Shown piece by piece: positions 1 to 5,381 of a DNA stretch of 6,695 bases (position 1 is the first letter of the stretch; each line of letters starts with the position of its first letter). Source of the DNA: DATLYH01 sp035575035. GTDB lineage: Bacteria > Planctomycetota > Planctomycetia > Gemmatales > Gemmataceae. The notes beneath the pieces are model-generated. The model had not been told where the DNA came from and made no database searches. It was given only the letters and a program-made list of their open reading frames with translations. The position numbers were made by a program, and so were the translations under genes. The stretch is taken from positions 1 to 6,695 of the forward strand of contig DATLYH010000066.1 of assembly GCA_035575035.1 (NCBI GenBank), given 5' to 3'.

Positions 1-164
1 CTCCCCCGAAGCGGGGGCGAGGGGAGGAACTCTTGCCCCCCTCTCCCCCGAAGCGGGGGCGAGGGGCGGACAGCTTGTCCTCCTCTCCCCCGAAGCGGGG
101 GCGAGGGGAGGAACTCTTGCCCCCCTCTCCCCCCGCGGGGGGAGAGGGGTTAGGGGTGAGGGGG
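1..164. repeat. 42-bp tandem array ending in a 28-bp perfect palindrome
   Basis: Units begin with CTCCCCCGAAGCGGGGGCGA at 1, 43 and 85; the related last copy begins at 127, so the period is exactly 42 bp. Each unit carries a CCCCC-gaagc-GGGGG hairpin. The last copy is replaced by a perfect 28-bp palindrome at 122-149, followed by GGGG tracts to 164. Because 42 is a multiple of three, the array stays in frame with actB and encodes 14-residue repeats (PRPRFGGEGGKSSS and PRPRFGGEEDKLSA). The flank resembles the widespread bacterial palindromic repeat that translates as LTPNPSP...GEG. The array continues to or past the left edge. Confidence 0.93.
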
Positions 165-1033
165 ACCCGCCGCCGGCTCATGAAATCATGTACGTAACGC
201 AGGTGGGCCGGGCCGCACGACAGGAAATCGGCGTCCAGCGCCACGACCACGTCGGCCGCCGTGAAGTCGTAGACCGTGTTGACGTACGCGCCGAAGGCCA
301 GCCGCGCGCCTTCCTGGACATGGTCGCTGCGGGCGGCGTCGTACTGATACCAGCGCGCCTCCGGGAACTGCCGCAGCAGGGCGCTGTCGTGGTCACCGGC
401 AATCTGGTAGGCCAGGGTCGGCGAGGTAATTGTCTCCGTCAGGATGCGCAGTCCCGCCCCTTTCTGCTCACGCTGCTCCCGCAGCGCTTCGCGGAGCCGG
501 CTATCGGCCAGGAACTCGCTCCAGCCCCGCGGCCGGCCGAGGTAGGTGATCGTCTGGGAGCGGTCAGGATCGTACAGGCCGAGGATGGAGGCCTGCGCGA
601 AGGCATCGGTAGCGCCGAGGCTGGCGGGGTGCTTCGGGTTCCCCTCAACCTTGGTCGGCCGCCCTTCGTGGCTCTCGACCAAAAGCCCGGTCGCCAGGCC
701 GCCCAGCGTCATGGCCGTGGCGAAGTAGAGCGGCTTGCCGGGGACCAGCGCCTCGGGCTGCCGGACGTAGGGAACGATCTTGCCGACCGGCGGCTGAGCG
801 CCGCAGCCGGCCAGCCCGGCCAAAGCCAGCGACGCCCCCATGAGCATCAGAAAGCGCCGCCGGCTGATCGGGTCGGTCCATGTCGCCGCCTGTTCAGGGA
901 ACTCGCGGTGCATCATCTCGCGGAAGGCGTCGGTCTCGGCCAGCTCCTCCAGGCCGCGCCAGAACTGCGGGCCTCCGGCCATCAGGCGGCGCCGGATCGT
1001 ATCCCAGTCCAGGGGTTGACTCATGCGGCTCAT
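1..1033 (-). CDS. actB: ActB-like subunit of alternative complex III (TAT-variant molybdopterin-oxidoreductase family), N-terminal part
   Basis: Partial: 344 codons are open to the left edge. ActB is the large iron-sulfur subunit of the quinol-oxidising alternative complex III; its first domain resembles a molybdopterin oxidoreductase, usually without the cofactor. Seen here: a polar N-terminal extension (residues 1-55, with FWRGLEELAET and HREFPEQAATWTDP), then a Tat-like motif SRRRFLMLMG (57-66), a hydrophobic stretch and a lipobox-like LAGC (Cys77). Next come the conserved stretches KIVPYVRQPEALVPG (85-99), EGNPKHPASLG (130-140) and DADFLSCGP (267-275). This is the TIGR04519-type layout. 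The start at 1033 overlaps the actA stop as ATGA, implying translational coupling; an ATG at 1024 is an alternative. From about residue 290 the reading frame becomes repeat-derived (PLTPNPSPPAGGEGG, then 14-residue repeats), replacing the sequence expected between 'DFxxRRR' and 'RLYVVE'. The iron-sulfur domain lies outside the window. Family call is strong; integrity of the gene is uncertain. Confidence 0.88.
   Translation of the reverse strand, partial: MSRMSQPLDWDTIRRRLMAGGPQFWRGLEELAETDAFREMMHREFPEQAATWTDPISRRRFLMLMGASLALAGLAGCGAQPPVGKIVPYVRQPEALVPGKPLYFATAMTLGGLATGLLVESHEGRPTKVEGNPKHPASLGATDAFAQASILGLYDPDRSQTITYLGRPRGWSEFLADSRLREALREQREQKGAGLRILTETITSPTLAYQIAGDHDSALLRQFPEARWYQYDAARSDHVQEGARLAFGAYVNTVYDFTAADVVVALDADFLSCGPAHLRYVHDFMSRRRVPLTPNPSPPAGGEGGKSSSPRPRFGGEEDKLSAPRPRFGGEGGKSSSPRPRFGG
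137..164 (+). other. Potential G-quadruplex motif
   Basis: On the plus strand there are four guanine tracts of 6, 4, 4 and 5 separated by three 3-nt loops (AGA, TTA, TGA). This fits the classic four-tetrad G-quadruplex pattern. It lies on the template strand of actB, exactly where the repeat joins the conserved coding sequence. Formation in cells is inference. Confidence 0.6.
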
Positions 1034-1689
1034 CGGTGGCACGTTGAACAACTGGTGATCTGGTCGGGTCCCTTGACCCGATACTGCGCCATCAGCCGCT
1101 CCCCCAGGCCGGGGTCGTCGGCGGGCGGCTGCCAGGCCATGTCGAACACCTTGTCGCGCGGCCGCAGGTGCGGCGCCGGGTTGCGGTGGCAGTCAAGGCA
1201 CCACTCCATCAGGAGCGTCTTGTCTTGGTACAGCAGCGGCATCCGGTCCACCCGGCCGTGGCACTCGACACAACCGACTCCCTTGGCTACGTGAATGCTG
1301 TGGTCGAAGTAGACGAACTGCGGCAGGTTATGCACCCGCTCCCAGACAATCGGGCGGTTGTCGCGGTAGCTCTGGCGGACCGGCTCGAGCATGGCGCTGC
1401 CGAACCAGATTTCCTGGTGGCAGTTCATGCACACCTTGGTCGCGGGCATGCCGGCGAATGGCGCGGTCTCGACCGTGGTGTGGCAGTAGCGACAGTCAAT
1501 GCCAAGCTGGCCGACGTGGTGCTCATGGCTGAAGGGGACCGGCTGCACTCGGGCAATGTGAGCCTGGGTCACGTAGGGAGATCGGCCGAGCACGTATAGC
1601 ACCCACCCCACCGCCGCCAGGATGAAGACGGCGCCGAAGATGCTCACCTTGGAGAGGGTGTTGAAACTGCGGTGGAAGATCTGCGGCAT
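1030..1689 (-). CDS. actA: ActA-like membrane-anchored pentaheme cytochrome c
   Basis: 219 residues. It has five CXXCH haem-binding motifs: CRYCH (66-70), CMNCH (87-91), CVECH (140-144), CLDCH (164-168) and CSTCH (214-218, one residue before the end). A single hydrophobic helix at about 16-34 follows a short basic N-terminus, so the protein is probably an uncleaved membrane-anchored cytochrome with its haem domain outside the cytoplasm. Extra histidines in VPFSHEHHVG and YFDHSIHV are candidate distal haem ligands. Five haems, the size and the position directly before actB match ActA of alternative complex III, which relays electrons within the complex. I chose the ATG at 1689 because the family similarity begins there (MPQIFHRSFNTLSKVSIFG). 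The frame extends upstream without a stop as far as a TTG at 1878, but that stretch is repeat DNA and hdeD antisense. GAGGGGGC lies upstream as a weak ribosome site. The stop overlaps the actB start by 4 bp. Confidence 0.92.
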   Translation of the reverse strand: MPQIFHRSFNTLSKVSIFGAVFILAAVGWVLYVLGRSPYVTQAHIARVQPVPFSHEHHVGQLGIDCRYCHTTVETAPFAGMPATKVCMNCHQEIWFGSAMLEPVRQSYRDNRPIVWERVHNLPQFVYFDHSIHVAKGVGCVECHGRVDRMPLLYQDKTLLMEWCLDCHRNPAPHLRPRDKVFDMAWQPPADDPGLGERLMAQYRVKGPDQITSCSTCHR

Positions 1690-1771
1690 GACCGCCCCCT
1701 CGCCGGTGCTGTCCCCAGTCCGTCGGTACGCCTCCTCCTGTCCACGTCGGCGAAGCCGCCTGATCCAAGCC

Positions 1772-2380
1772 TCAGCTTCCCAAGACAGTTCCCTCACCCC
1801 TTCCCCTATCCTCCTCGGAGGAGGCGAGAGAAAGGGGTGAAGGAGCGCCGCTGCCCAGGTTCCGGAGTCGGAACGCAAGCATCAGAAGGAGAACGCCGAA
1901 GAGAATGGCATAGGCGCCGATGATCCAGATGATTGCCAGCGCGGCGCTGGCCGGCCAGACAAGCGCGACCACGCCAAACAACACGGAGAGGACGCCGCTC
2001 AGCGCCAGCAGCCACTCGTTCTCGATTACCGCCCGCAGCCGGATGGCGGCGACGATTTCAAAGATCCCCGTGACCAGGGCCCAGGCCGCGATCAGGGCGA
2101 GCAGCACCGCCCCGGTGATTTCCGGCCAGAGGAAGGTGATGACCCCGATGCCTATCCCGGCCACACCTTCCAGGAGCAAGGCCCACCAGTGCGAGCCCGG
2201 CCGATGCGTGAAGGCCGCTACCAGGGCGAAGATGCCGTCCACGAACGCATAAGCGCCGAAGAACAGGATCAGTACCGTTAGGGTGGGGCCGGGCCAGACA
2301 AGGGCCAGGATGCCGAACAGCAGCGTCAAGAGGCCGCGCAGAGCCAGCAGCCACCAGTGGCGCGCCAGCAGCTCAAGCAT
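1772..2380 (-). CDS. HdeD/DUF308 family six-helix membrane protein
   Basis: 202 residues, almost entirely hydrophobic up to about residue 171. Three repeated two-helix units can be seen, each with a 'G(I/V)(L/V)xLVWP'-like turn: LFGILALVWPGPT (21-33), GVITFLWPEITG (79-90) and LFGVVALVWPAS (134-145). This is the internal three-fold pattern of the HdeD/DUF308 family; E. coli HdeD is linked to acid resistance, but the biochemical role of most members is unknown. I chose the ATG at 2380 for its good ribosome site (GGAGG at 2391-2387, 6-nt spacing) and because the family similarity starts there; an upstream TTG at 2464 adds only non-family sequence. After RLRNLGSG the last ~25 residues (APSPLSLASSEEDRGRGEGTVLGS) are encoded by a palindromic repeat, which appears to have replaced or extended the original C-terminus. 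An 82-bp gap separates its stop from actA, so they may be co-transcribed; a functional link to complex III is not established. Confidence 0.87.
   Translation of the reverse strand: MLELLARHWWLLALRGLLTLLFGILALVWPGPTLTVLILFFGAYAFVDGIFALVAAFTHRPGSHWWALLLEGVAGIGIGVITFLWPEITGAVLLALIAAWALVTGIFEIVAAIRLRAVIENEWLLALSGVLSVLFGVVALVWPASAALAIIWIIGAYAILFGVLLLMLAFRLRNLGSGAPSPLSLASSEEDRGRGEGTVLGS
1791..1844. repeat. Palindromic repeat element covering the hdeD 3' end
   Basis: An imperfect inverted repeat: the CCCTCACCCCTTCCCCT side pairs with AGAGAAAGGGGTGAAGG, around a central perfect hairpin CCTCCTC-G-GAGGAGG (1810-1824). It resembles the element at 122-164 in its CTCACCCC outer part and GC-rich core, so both are probably members of one dispersed repeat family. 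It encodes most of the HdeD C-terminal tail; the hdeD stop lies just beyond it at 1772. Confidence 0.75.
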
Positions 2381-2531
2381 GGTCGCCCTCCTTCCATGCG
2401 GTCCCTGGGCTCTGATGTGCAACTGCCATGCCGCCGCTTGTCGCAGCAATGAGGAGCGGCCCAAGGATACGTAGTTCCCGATCCAGAGAAGCTGATTCTC
2501 ATGATAGGGATTAATAAGGGTGTCGGCCGCG

Positions 2532-3818
2532 CTACCAGTCGCCGCCGACTTCCTCGCCGTCGCGCGGCTGGAGGAGGCGCCGCCAGGTGTCGGGCGAAAC
2601 CCGGGCCGAGATGGAGCGGACGCTGCCGTCCACCAAGGCGACGTTCAGGGCCGAGTGGCCGGTCTGTGCCACCCAGCGGTTGCAGCAGTTGGCGCCGGGG
2701 CGGCACTCGGCCACGGAGTGTGGCAACGGCCGGACCTGAAACATCCAGGTGTTGGGGTAGCCGTGCGGGAAGCTGCCTAGGGTGAACGTCTGCCCGTCGA
2801 TGTGGACCTGGTTGGTGGTGTTGGGCAGGGCCTGGCTCAGGCCGAAGTTATGCTGGTTGGGAGGATACAGGGCGATGCGGCCGATGCCGTCGCACCAGGC
2901 GTAGCCCTCGGCGAACAGGATGGTGCTCGACTGGCCGTCGCGGATGGTCGCCAAAGGCTGTGGCGGCGCGGTCCAGCCGGCCTTCAGGTCGCCGCCGGCC
3001 AGGGCCCACCAATTGGCCAGGTAATTGATACTTCCCCAGGGCGGATCTTCGCCTCCTTGATAGACCAGGCCGCGCGTCGTCTCGGGGTCCGACGCCGGAC
3101 TGGGATCGGAGGGACAGAGCAACTGCGGGAAGCGATGCGAGCGCACCTCGGGCAGCCAGATGCCGGCCGGCTCGTAAACGGTGATCTTGCGCGGCCCCGA
3201 TCCCGGCGGGTCCCAGTAGCCCGGTCGGCCGCGCGTCCCCTCGATCCATCGGCTGTCGGCCGGCTCCCAGTGCCACGACTGGCCGACCACCTGCAGGACC
3301 GCCGTGTGGTAGCCATTCTGCCTCTGCACCACCACCCACTCGAGCACCCCAGGGTCGTCGATCACCCGGCGACGCGGCGGCTCCCACCGGCCTTCCTCTC
3401 CCGGGGTGCCGGGGACCCAGGTGCCGGTGGCCGGCGTGATGACCGTCCGACACTCGGGCGTGTTCCGTCCCTTGGTCTTGATGTCCTCGTGAATGACCCG
3501 GTAAAGGTCATCCGCGCCGGCGAACGGCAGCAGGTGAGCGAGCCAACCGCCGTAAACCGCCCGGGGATTGTCGGCGGCCCCCACGCGGTTCTGGACCGCC
3601 GGATGGATGCCGCAGTAGGTTGGGAGAGTGCCGCGAGCTTCGTGGAAGTGGTGGACGGCCAGGGCGAGCTGCCGCAGGTTGTTCTGACACTGCGAGCGGT
3701 TGGCCGACTCCCGTGCCGCCTGCACGGCGGAGAGGAACAGCGCCGCCAAGATCGCGACAATGGCGGCGATGACGGCCAACTCGACCGATGTCAGCGCCGG
3801 CCGACACAGACGCCTCAT
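2532..3818 (-). CDS. DUF1559 domain protein with prepilin-like N-terminal signal
   Basis: 428 residues. DUF1559 proteins are abundant in planctomycetes and carry a type IV pilin/type II pseudopilin-like N-terminus; their individual roles are mostly unknown. Seen here: basic MRRLCR, then PALTSVEL followed by a hydrophobic helix (14-35), then AVQAARESANRSQCQNNLRQLALAVHHFHE, the DUF1559 hallmark. Cleavage after Ala8 would put Glu13 at the usual +5 position, but the normal Gly at -1 is Ala. Further family features are LLCPSDPS (233-240), INYLANWW (264-271), DGQSSTILFAEG (294-305) and a C-terminal HSALNVALVDGSVR (388-401), close to the H-x9-DG signature but one residue shorter. Residues 125-225 form a tryptophan/proline-rich insert holding a duplicated 15-residue motif. 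The start is the ATG at 3818, with GGAGG 11 nt upstream; an in-frame GTG at 3836 overlaps that ribosome site. A separate promoter suggests its own transcription unit. Confidence 0.9.
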   Translation of the reverse strand: MRRLCRPALTSVELAVIAAIVAILAALFLSAVQAARESANRSQCQNNLRQLALAVHHFHEARGTLPTYCGIHPAVQNRVGAADNPRAVYGGWLAHLLPFAGADDLYRVIHEDIKTKGRNTPECRTVITPATGTWVPGTPGEEGRWEPPRRRVIDDPGVLEWVVVQRQNGYHTAVLQVVGQSWHWEPADSRWIEGTRGRPGYWDPPGSGPRKITVYEPAGIWLPEVRSHRFPQLLCPSDPSPASDPETTRGLVYQGGEDPPWGSINYLANWWALAGGDLKAGWTAPPQPLATIRDGQSSTILFAEGYAWCDGIGRIALYPPNQHNFGLSQALPNTTNQVHIDGQTFTLGSFPHGYPNTWMFQVRPLPHSVAECRPGANCCNRWVAQTGHSALNVALVDGSVRSISARVSPDTWRRLLQPRDGEEVGGDW

Positions 3819-3892
3819 GACGGAGAGAACCTCCACGTCGTTTCCCCGAGAGAACCTTCCCGGGGGTGTGTTATCCGGACCTGTGCCAAAAG

Positions 3893-3920
3893 GTTATCGA
3901 CCAGCGCCGGTTCATGTCAA
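3893..3920 (-). promoter_or_regulatory. Candidate sigma70-type promoter for the DUF1559 gene
   Basis: On the minus strand a perfect TTGACA (3920-3915) is followed after 16 bp by GATAAC (3898-3893), a 4/6 match to TATAAT. Transcription would start near 3886, leaving a ~68-nt leader before the ATG at 3818. This is based on consensus matching only. Confidence 0.5.
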
Positions 3921-4016
3921 CGGCCTGGTCCTAACCAGCTTAGAACCCAGGGCATCGCAACGATATGCAATTCATTAGTGCCGTGCGAGGCGGGGAGACG
4001 GCCTGCCCTGCCCGTC

Positions 4017-4067
4017 GCTGACGCTCCAGGCTCACAGGAACGTTCCCCTCGCTGATGCGCCAGGCTC
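4017..4067. repeat. Degenerate 17-bp direct repeat
   Basis: GCTGACGCTCCAGGCTC at 4017-4033 recurs as GCTGATGCGCCAGGCTC at 4051-4067 (15 of 17 identical, 34-bp period). It could be a remnant of a dispersed intergenic repeat or a pair of binding sites just upstream of the rightward promoter. Confidence 0.6.
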
Positions 4068-4097
4068 TTTTCTTCTGGCCATCGGTCAAACCCCGTT

Positions 4098-4103
4098 TAT
4101 AAT
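4098..4103 (+). promoter_or_regulatory. Candidate -10 element for the PuuD-like gene
   Basis: A perfect TATAAT sits in an AT-rich patch (GTTTATAATATCC) in otherwise GC-rich DNA. No good -35 lies 16-18 bp upstream, so the promoter may rely on an activator or on a different -35 sequence. The predicted start near 4110 gives an ~80-nt leader. Confidence 0.5.
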
Positions 4104-4121
4104 ATCCTCTGCAACTACCGA

Positions 4122-4153
4122 GGTGATCCGACACGGTTGGTCCCCGGATCACC
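4122..4153 (+). promoter_or_regulatory. Perfect 9-bp stem-loop in the leader of the PuuD-like gene
   Basis: GGTGATCCG (4122-4130) pairs perfectly with CGGATCACC (4145-4153) around a 14-nt loop. It lies between the predicted transcription start and the ribosome site. It may act as an RNA structure, or as a DNA dyad bound by a repressor; no T-run follows, so it is not a classic terminator. Confidence 0.5.
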
Positions 4154-4173
4154 GACATCCTTGTCTACCTTTC

Positions 4174-4190
4174 GAGGAAAGGAGTCCTCC
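4174..4190 (+). promoter_or_regulatory. Shine-Dalgarno of the PuuD-like gene, able to fold on itself
   Basis: AAGGAG (4179-4184) lies 6 nt before the ATG at 4191 and fixes that start. It is bracketed by GAGGA (4174-4178) and TCCTC (4185-4189), which can pair to place it in a loop. Alternatively GGAG (4181-4184) can pair with CTCC (4187-4190) and mask it. Confidence 0.55.
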
Positions 4191-4910
4191 ATGCCTGCGA
4201 ACGTCTCTCCCCTTCCCATCGGCATCTACGGTTCCGATGACACACCCGCCAACGCCCGGCACGGTTGCGGACTGTGGCCGGCCGGCTATGCTGCCACCCT
4301 CGCCGCGGCCGGCGGCCAGCCGGTCATGATCGAGCCGGGTATCCGCGGCCGGTCCTGGGACGACATCCTCGATGGTCTTTGTGGGGTGCTCCTCGTGGGA
4401 AGCGACTCGGACGATCCAGGGCAGCTCCGCGATGGGGAGCGGCTTTGCGAGTGGTGCCGGCGGCATCAACTCCCCTTGTTGGGGGTGGACCACGGCATGC
4501 ACGTGCTGAACCTTACCTATGGCGGGACGGTCTACGCCGACCTGCCGCATGACCTGCCCGAGGCGCTGCAACATCGCCATCCGCCCGAGAAGGGGGTGCG
4601 GCATGCCATCACGGTGGTCCCCGGCACCCGGCTGGCCGAGATGTACGGCGAGGGAGAGGTGGCGGTCAACAGCGAGCACCGGCGGGCGGTCCAGCGCGTG
4701 GCCCGCGGCTTCCGGGTCAGTGCCCGCGCTCTGGACGGCGTCATCGAGGCCATCGAAGCGGAAAGCTCCGGCTGGTTCTCCGTCGGCGTGCAGTGGCACC
4801 CGGCCTCGGAGACGGCGTCCGGTCTGGACATCCAGCTCTTCCGCGGCCTGGTCGAGGCCTGCCGCCGCCGCAGCAGCCGGTCCGCCGGCAGTCGTGTTCA
4901 CGCCGCTTGA
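4191..4910 (+). CDS. PuuD-like class I glutamine amidotransferase/peptidase C26 fold protein lacking the catalytic triad
   Basis: 239 residues, close to the usual ~250 of gamma-glutamyl-GABA hydrolases (PuuD), which cleave gamma-glutamyl amides with a Cys-His-Glu triad. The fold is recognisable in order: GIYGSDD near the N-terminus, YAATLAAAGGQPVMIEP (33-49), GVLLVGSDSDDPG (65-77), LPLLGVDHGMHVLNLTYGGTVYADLP (94-119), VAVNSEHRRAVQRVARG (157-173) and VGVQWHPASE (198-207). In active members the nucleophile elbow reads GICRGxQ; here it is GVDHGMH, so Cys becomes Asp100. The WHPE motif reads WHPA, so Glu becomes Ala205, while His203 remains. 'NSxHHQ' has become NSEHRR and the LPGG turn is LVGS. 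By family logic it should not hydrolyse gamma-glutamyl amides; a binding or regulatory role is inference. The Arg/Ser-rich C-terminal tail (225-239) is extra. The start is fixed by the ribosome site at 4179-4184. It stands alone, divergent from the DUF1559 gene and convergent with the zinc-ribbon gene. Confidence 0.83.
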   Translation: MPANVSPLPIGIYGSDDTPANARHGCGLWPAGYAATLAAAGGQPVMIEPGIRGRSWDDILDGLCGVLLVGSDSDDPGQLRDGERLCEWCRRHQLPLLGVDHGMHVLNLTYGGTVYADLPHDLPEALQHRHPPEKGVRHAITVVPGTRLAEMYGEGEVAVNSEHRRAVQRVARGFRVSARALDGVIEAIEAESSGWFSVGVQWHPASETASGLDIQLFRGLVEACRRRSSRSAGSRVHAA

Positions 4911-5061
4911 ACCCGGCCGGCAGCCTCATCGCGTGTGAGGGAAGTGGGCGCTCCGCGCATCACCGCAGTGACACCCAAGGCGGTCGGACGGTGCCAGGGT
5001 CTCGGGCTGCAGCGTCCAAACCAAATCGGCCAGTGGGAGTGGACCGGCTTTCTTGCGCAGG

Positions 5062-5319
5062 TCAGAAGCAGCCGGCGACGCGATGCCGCTCGGCTGCCGC
5101 GTCTTGTCTGCCCGGGACAACGTGATAGCAATCGGTCTGTTCCTCGTAGCCGACGTAAAAGTCGCAGCAGTAGCAATAGAAATCGAGCCGGCCGGCCCGC
5201 TCCGATTTGAAGACCCGATGGCTTCCGTCGCACCAGGGACAGGCCTGGTGTCCTTCGATGTAGCAGCGGACTGCTTCGTTAAACCATTGCGCGGGCGTCC
5301 AATCCGGCTGGGGGTTCAT
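5062..5319 (-). CDS. Small zinc-ribbon-like protein of unknown function
   Basis: 85 residues. I do not recognise a named family. An N-terminal WTPAQWFNEAVRCYIEGHQ segment (7-25), probably helical, leads into CPWC (27-30) and then C49-Y-C-C52. The CX2C-X18-CX2C arrangement is typical of a zinc ribbon; Cys51 and Cys64 are extra cysteines. Aromatic strands (DFYCYCCDFYVGY, 46-58) separate and follow the second pair, and the C-terminal ~16 residues look disordered. No signal peptide or membrane segment, so it is probably cytoplasmic. The ATG at 5319 is supported by GGAGG (5333-5329) with 9-nt spacing; a TTG at 5337 is less likely. The coding case rests on the ribosome site and the paired cysteines. 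It converges on the PuuD-like gene with a 151-bp gap that has no clear terminator. It could be a nucleic-acid- or protein-binding zinc ribbon, which is inference only. Confidence 0.72.
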   Translation of the reverse strand: MNPQPDWTPAQWFNEAVRCYIEGHQACPWCDGSHRVFKSERAGRLDFYCYCCDFYVGYEEQTDCYHVVPGRQDAAAERHRVAGCF

Positions 5320-5368
5320 GGATCCGTTCCTCCACAATCAAAATCAGGCGCAGGTGTTTATCAGACAT

Positions 5369-5381
5369 TGCTAACCTAGCA
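5369..5381. promoter_or_regulatory. Small dyad upstream of the zinc-ribbon gene
   Basis: TGCTA-ACC-TAGCA, a perfect 5-bp inverted repeat with a 3-nt centre, in the only AT-rich part of this gap, 50 bp upstream of the zinc-ribbon start. It could be an operator; a dyad this short may also be chance. Confidence 0.25.

Larger units (their letters stand above)
3819..4190. other. Divergent intergenic region
   Basis: 372 bp between the DUF1559 gene (leftward) and the PuuD-like gene (rightward). It holds one candidate promoter for each direction, a degenerate direct repeat and two leader hairpins, listed separately. No credible small gene was found in it. Confidence 0.7.

Noticed and set aside
1..164. 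CRISPR array
   Set aside because: Units are contiguous 42-bp tandem copies whose 'spacers' also repeat (first and third identical), and no cas genes are present.
188..1294. Long plus-strand open frame of 368 codons
   Set aside because: It is antisense to actB and actA, whose minus-strand frames carry clear family motifs and haem sites; the plus frame is an Arg/Gly/Ala-rich shadow of high-GC codon use without a ribosome site.
1690..1878. N-terminal extension of ActA by 63 residues from a TTG start
   Set aside because: The added stretch lies in the hdeD 3' end and the palindromic repeat and has no family similarity; the ATG at 1689 begins the conserved sequence.
2486..2500. Terminator after the DUF1559 gene (GAGAA-gctga-TTCTC)
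   Set aside because: Only a 5-bp AT-rich stem with no T-run on the relevant strand; too weak to call.
2802..4055. Plus-strand open frame of 417 codons
   Set aside because: Antisense to the DUF1559 gene and its upstream region, with no recognisable domain; the opposite strand has the family signature from end to end.
4149..4901. Minus-strand open frame of 250 codons
   Set aside because: A shadow of the PuuD-like gene; the plus strand has the ribosome site and the conserved amidotransferase motifs.
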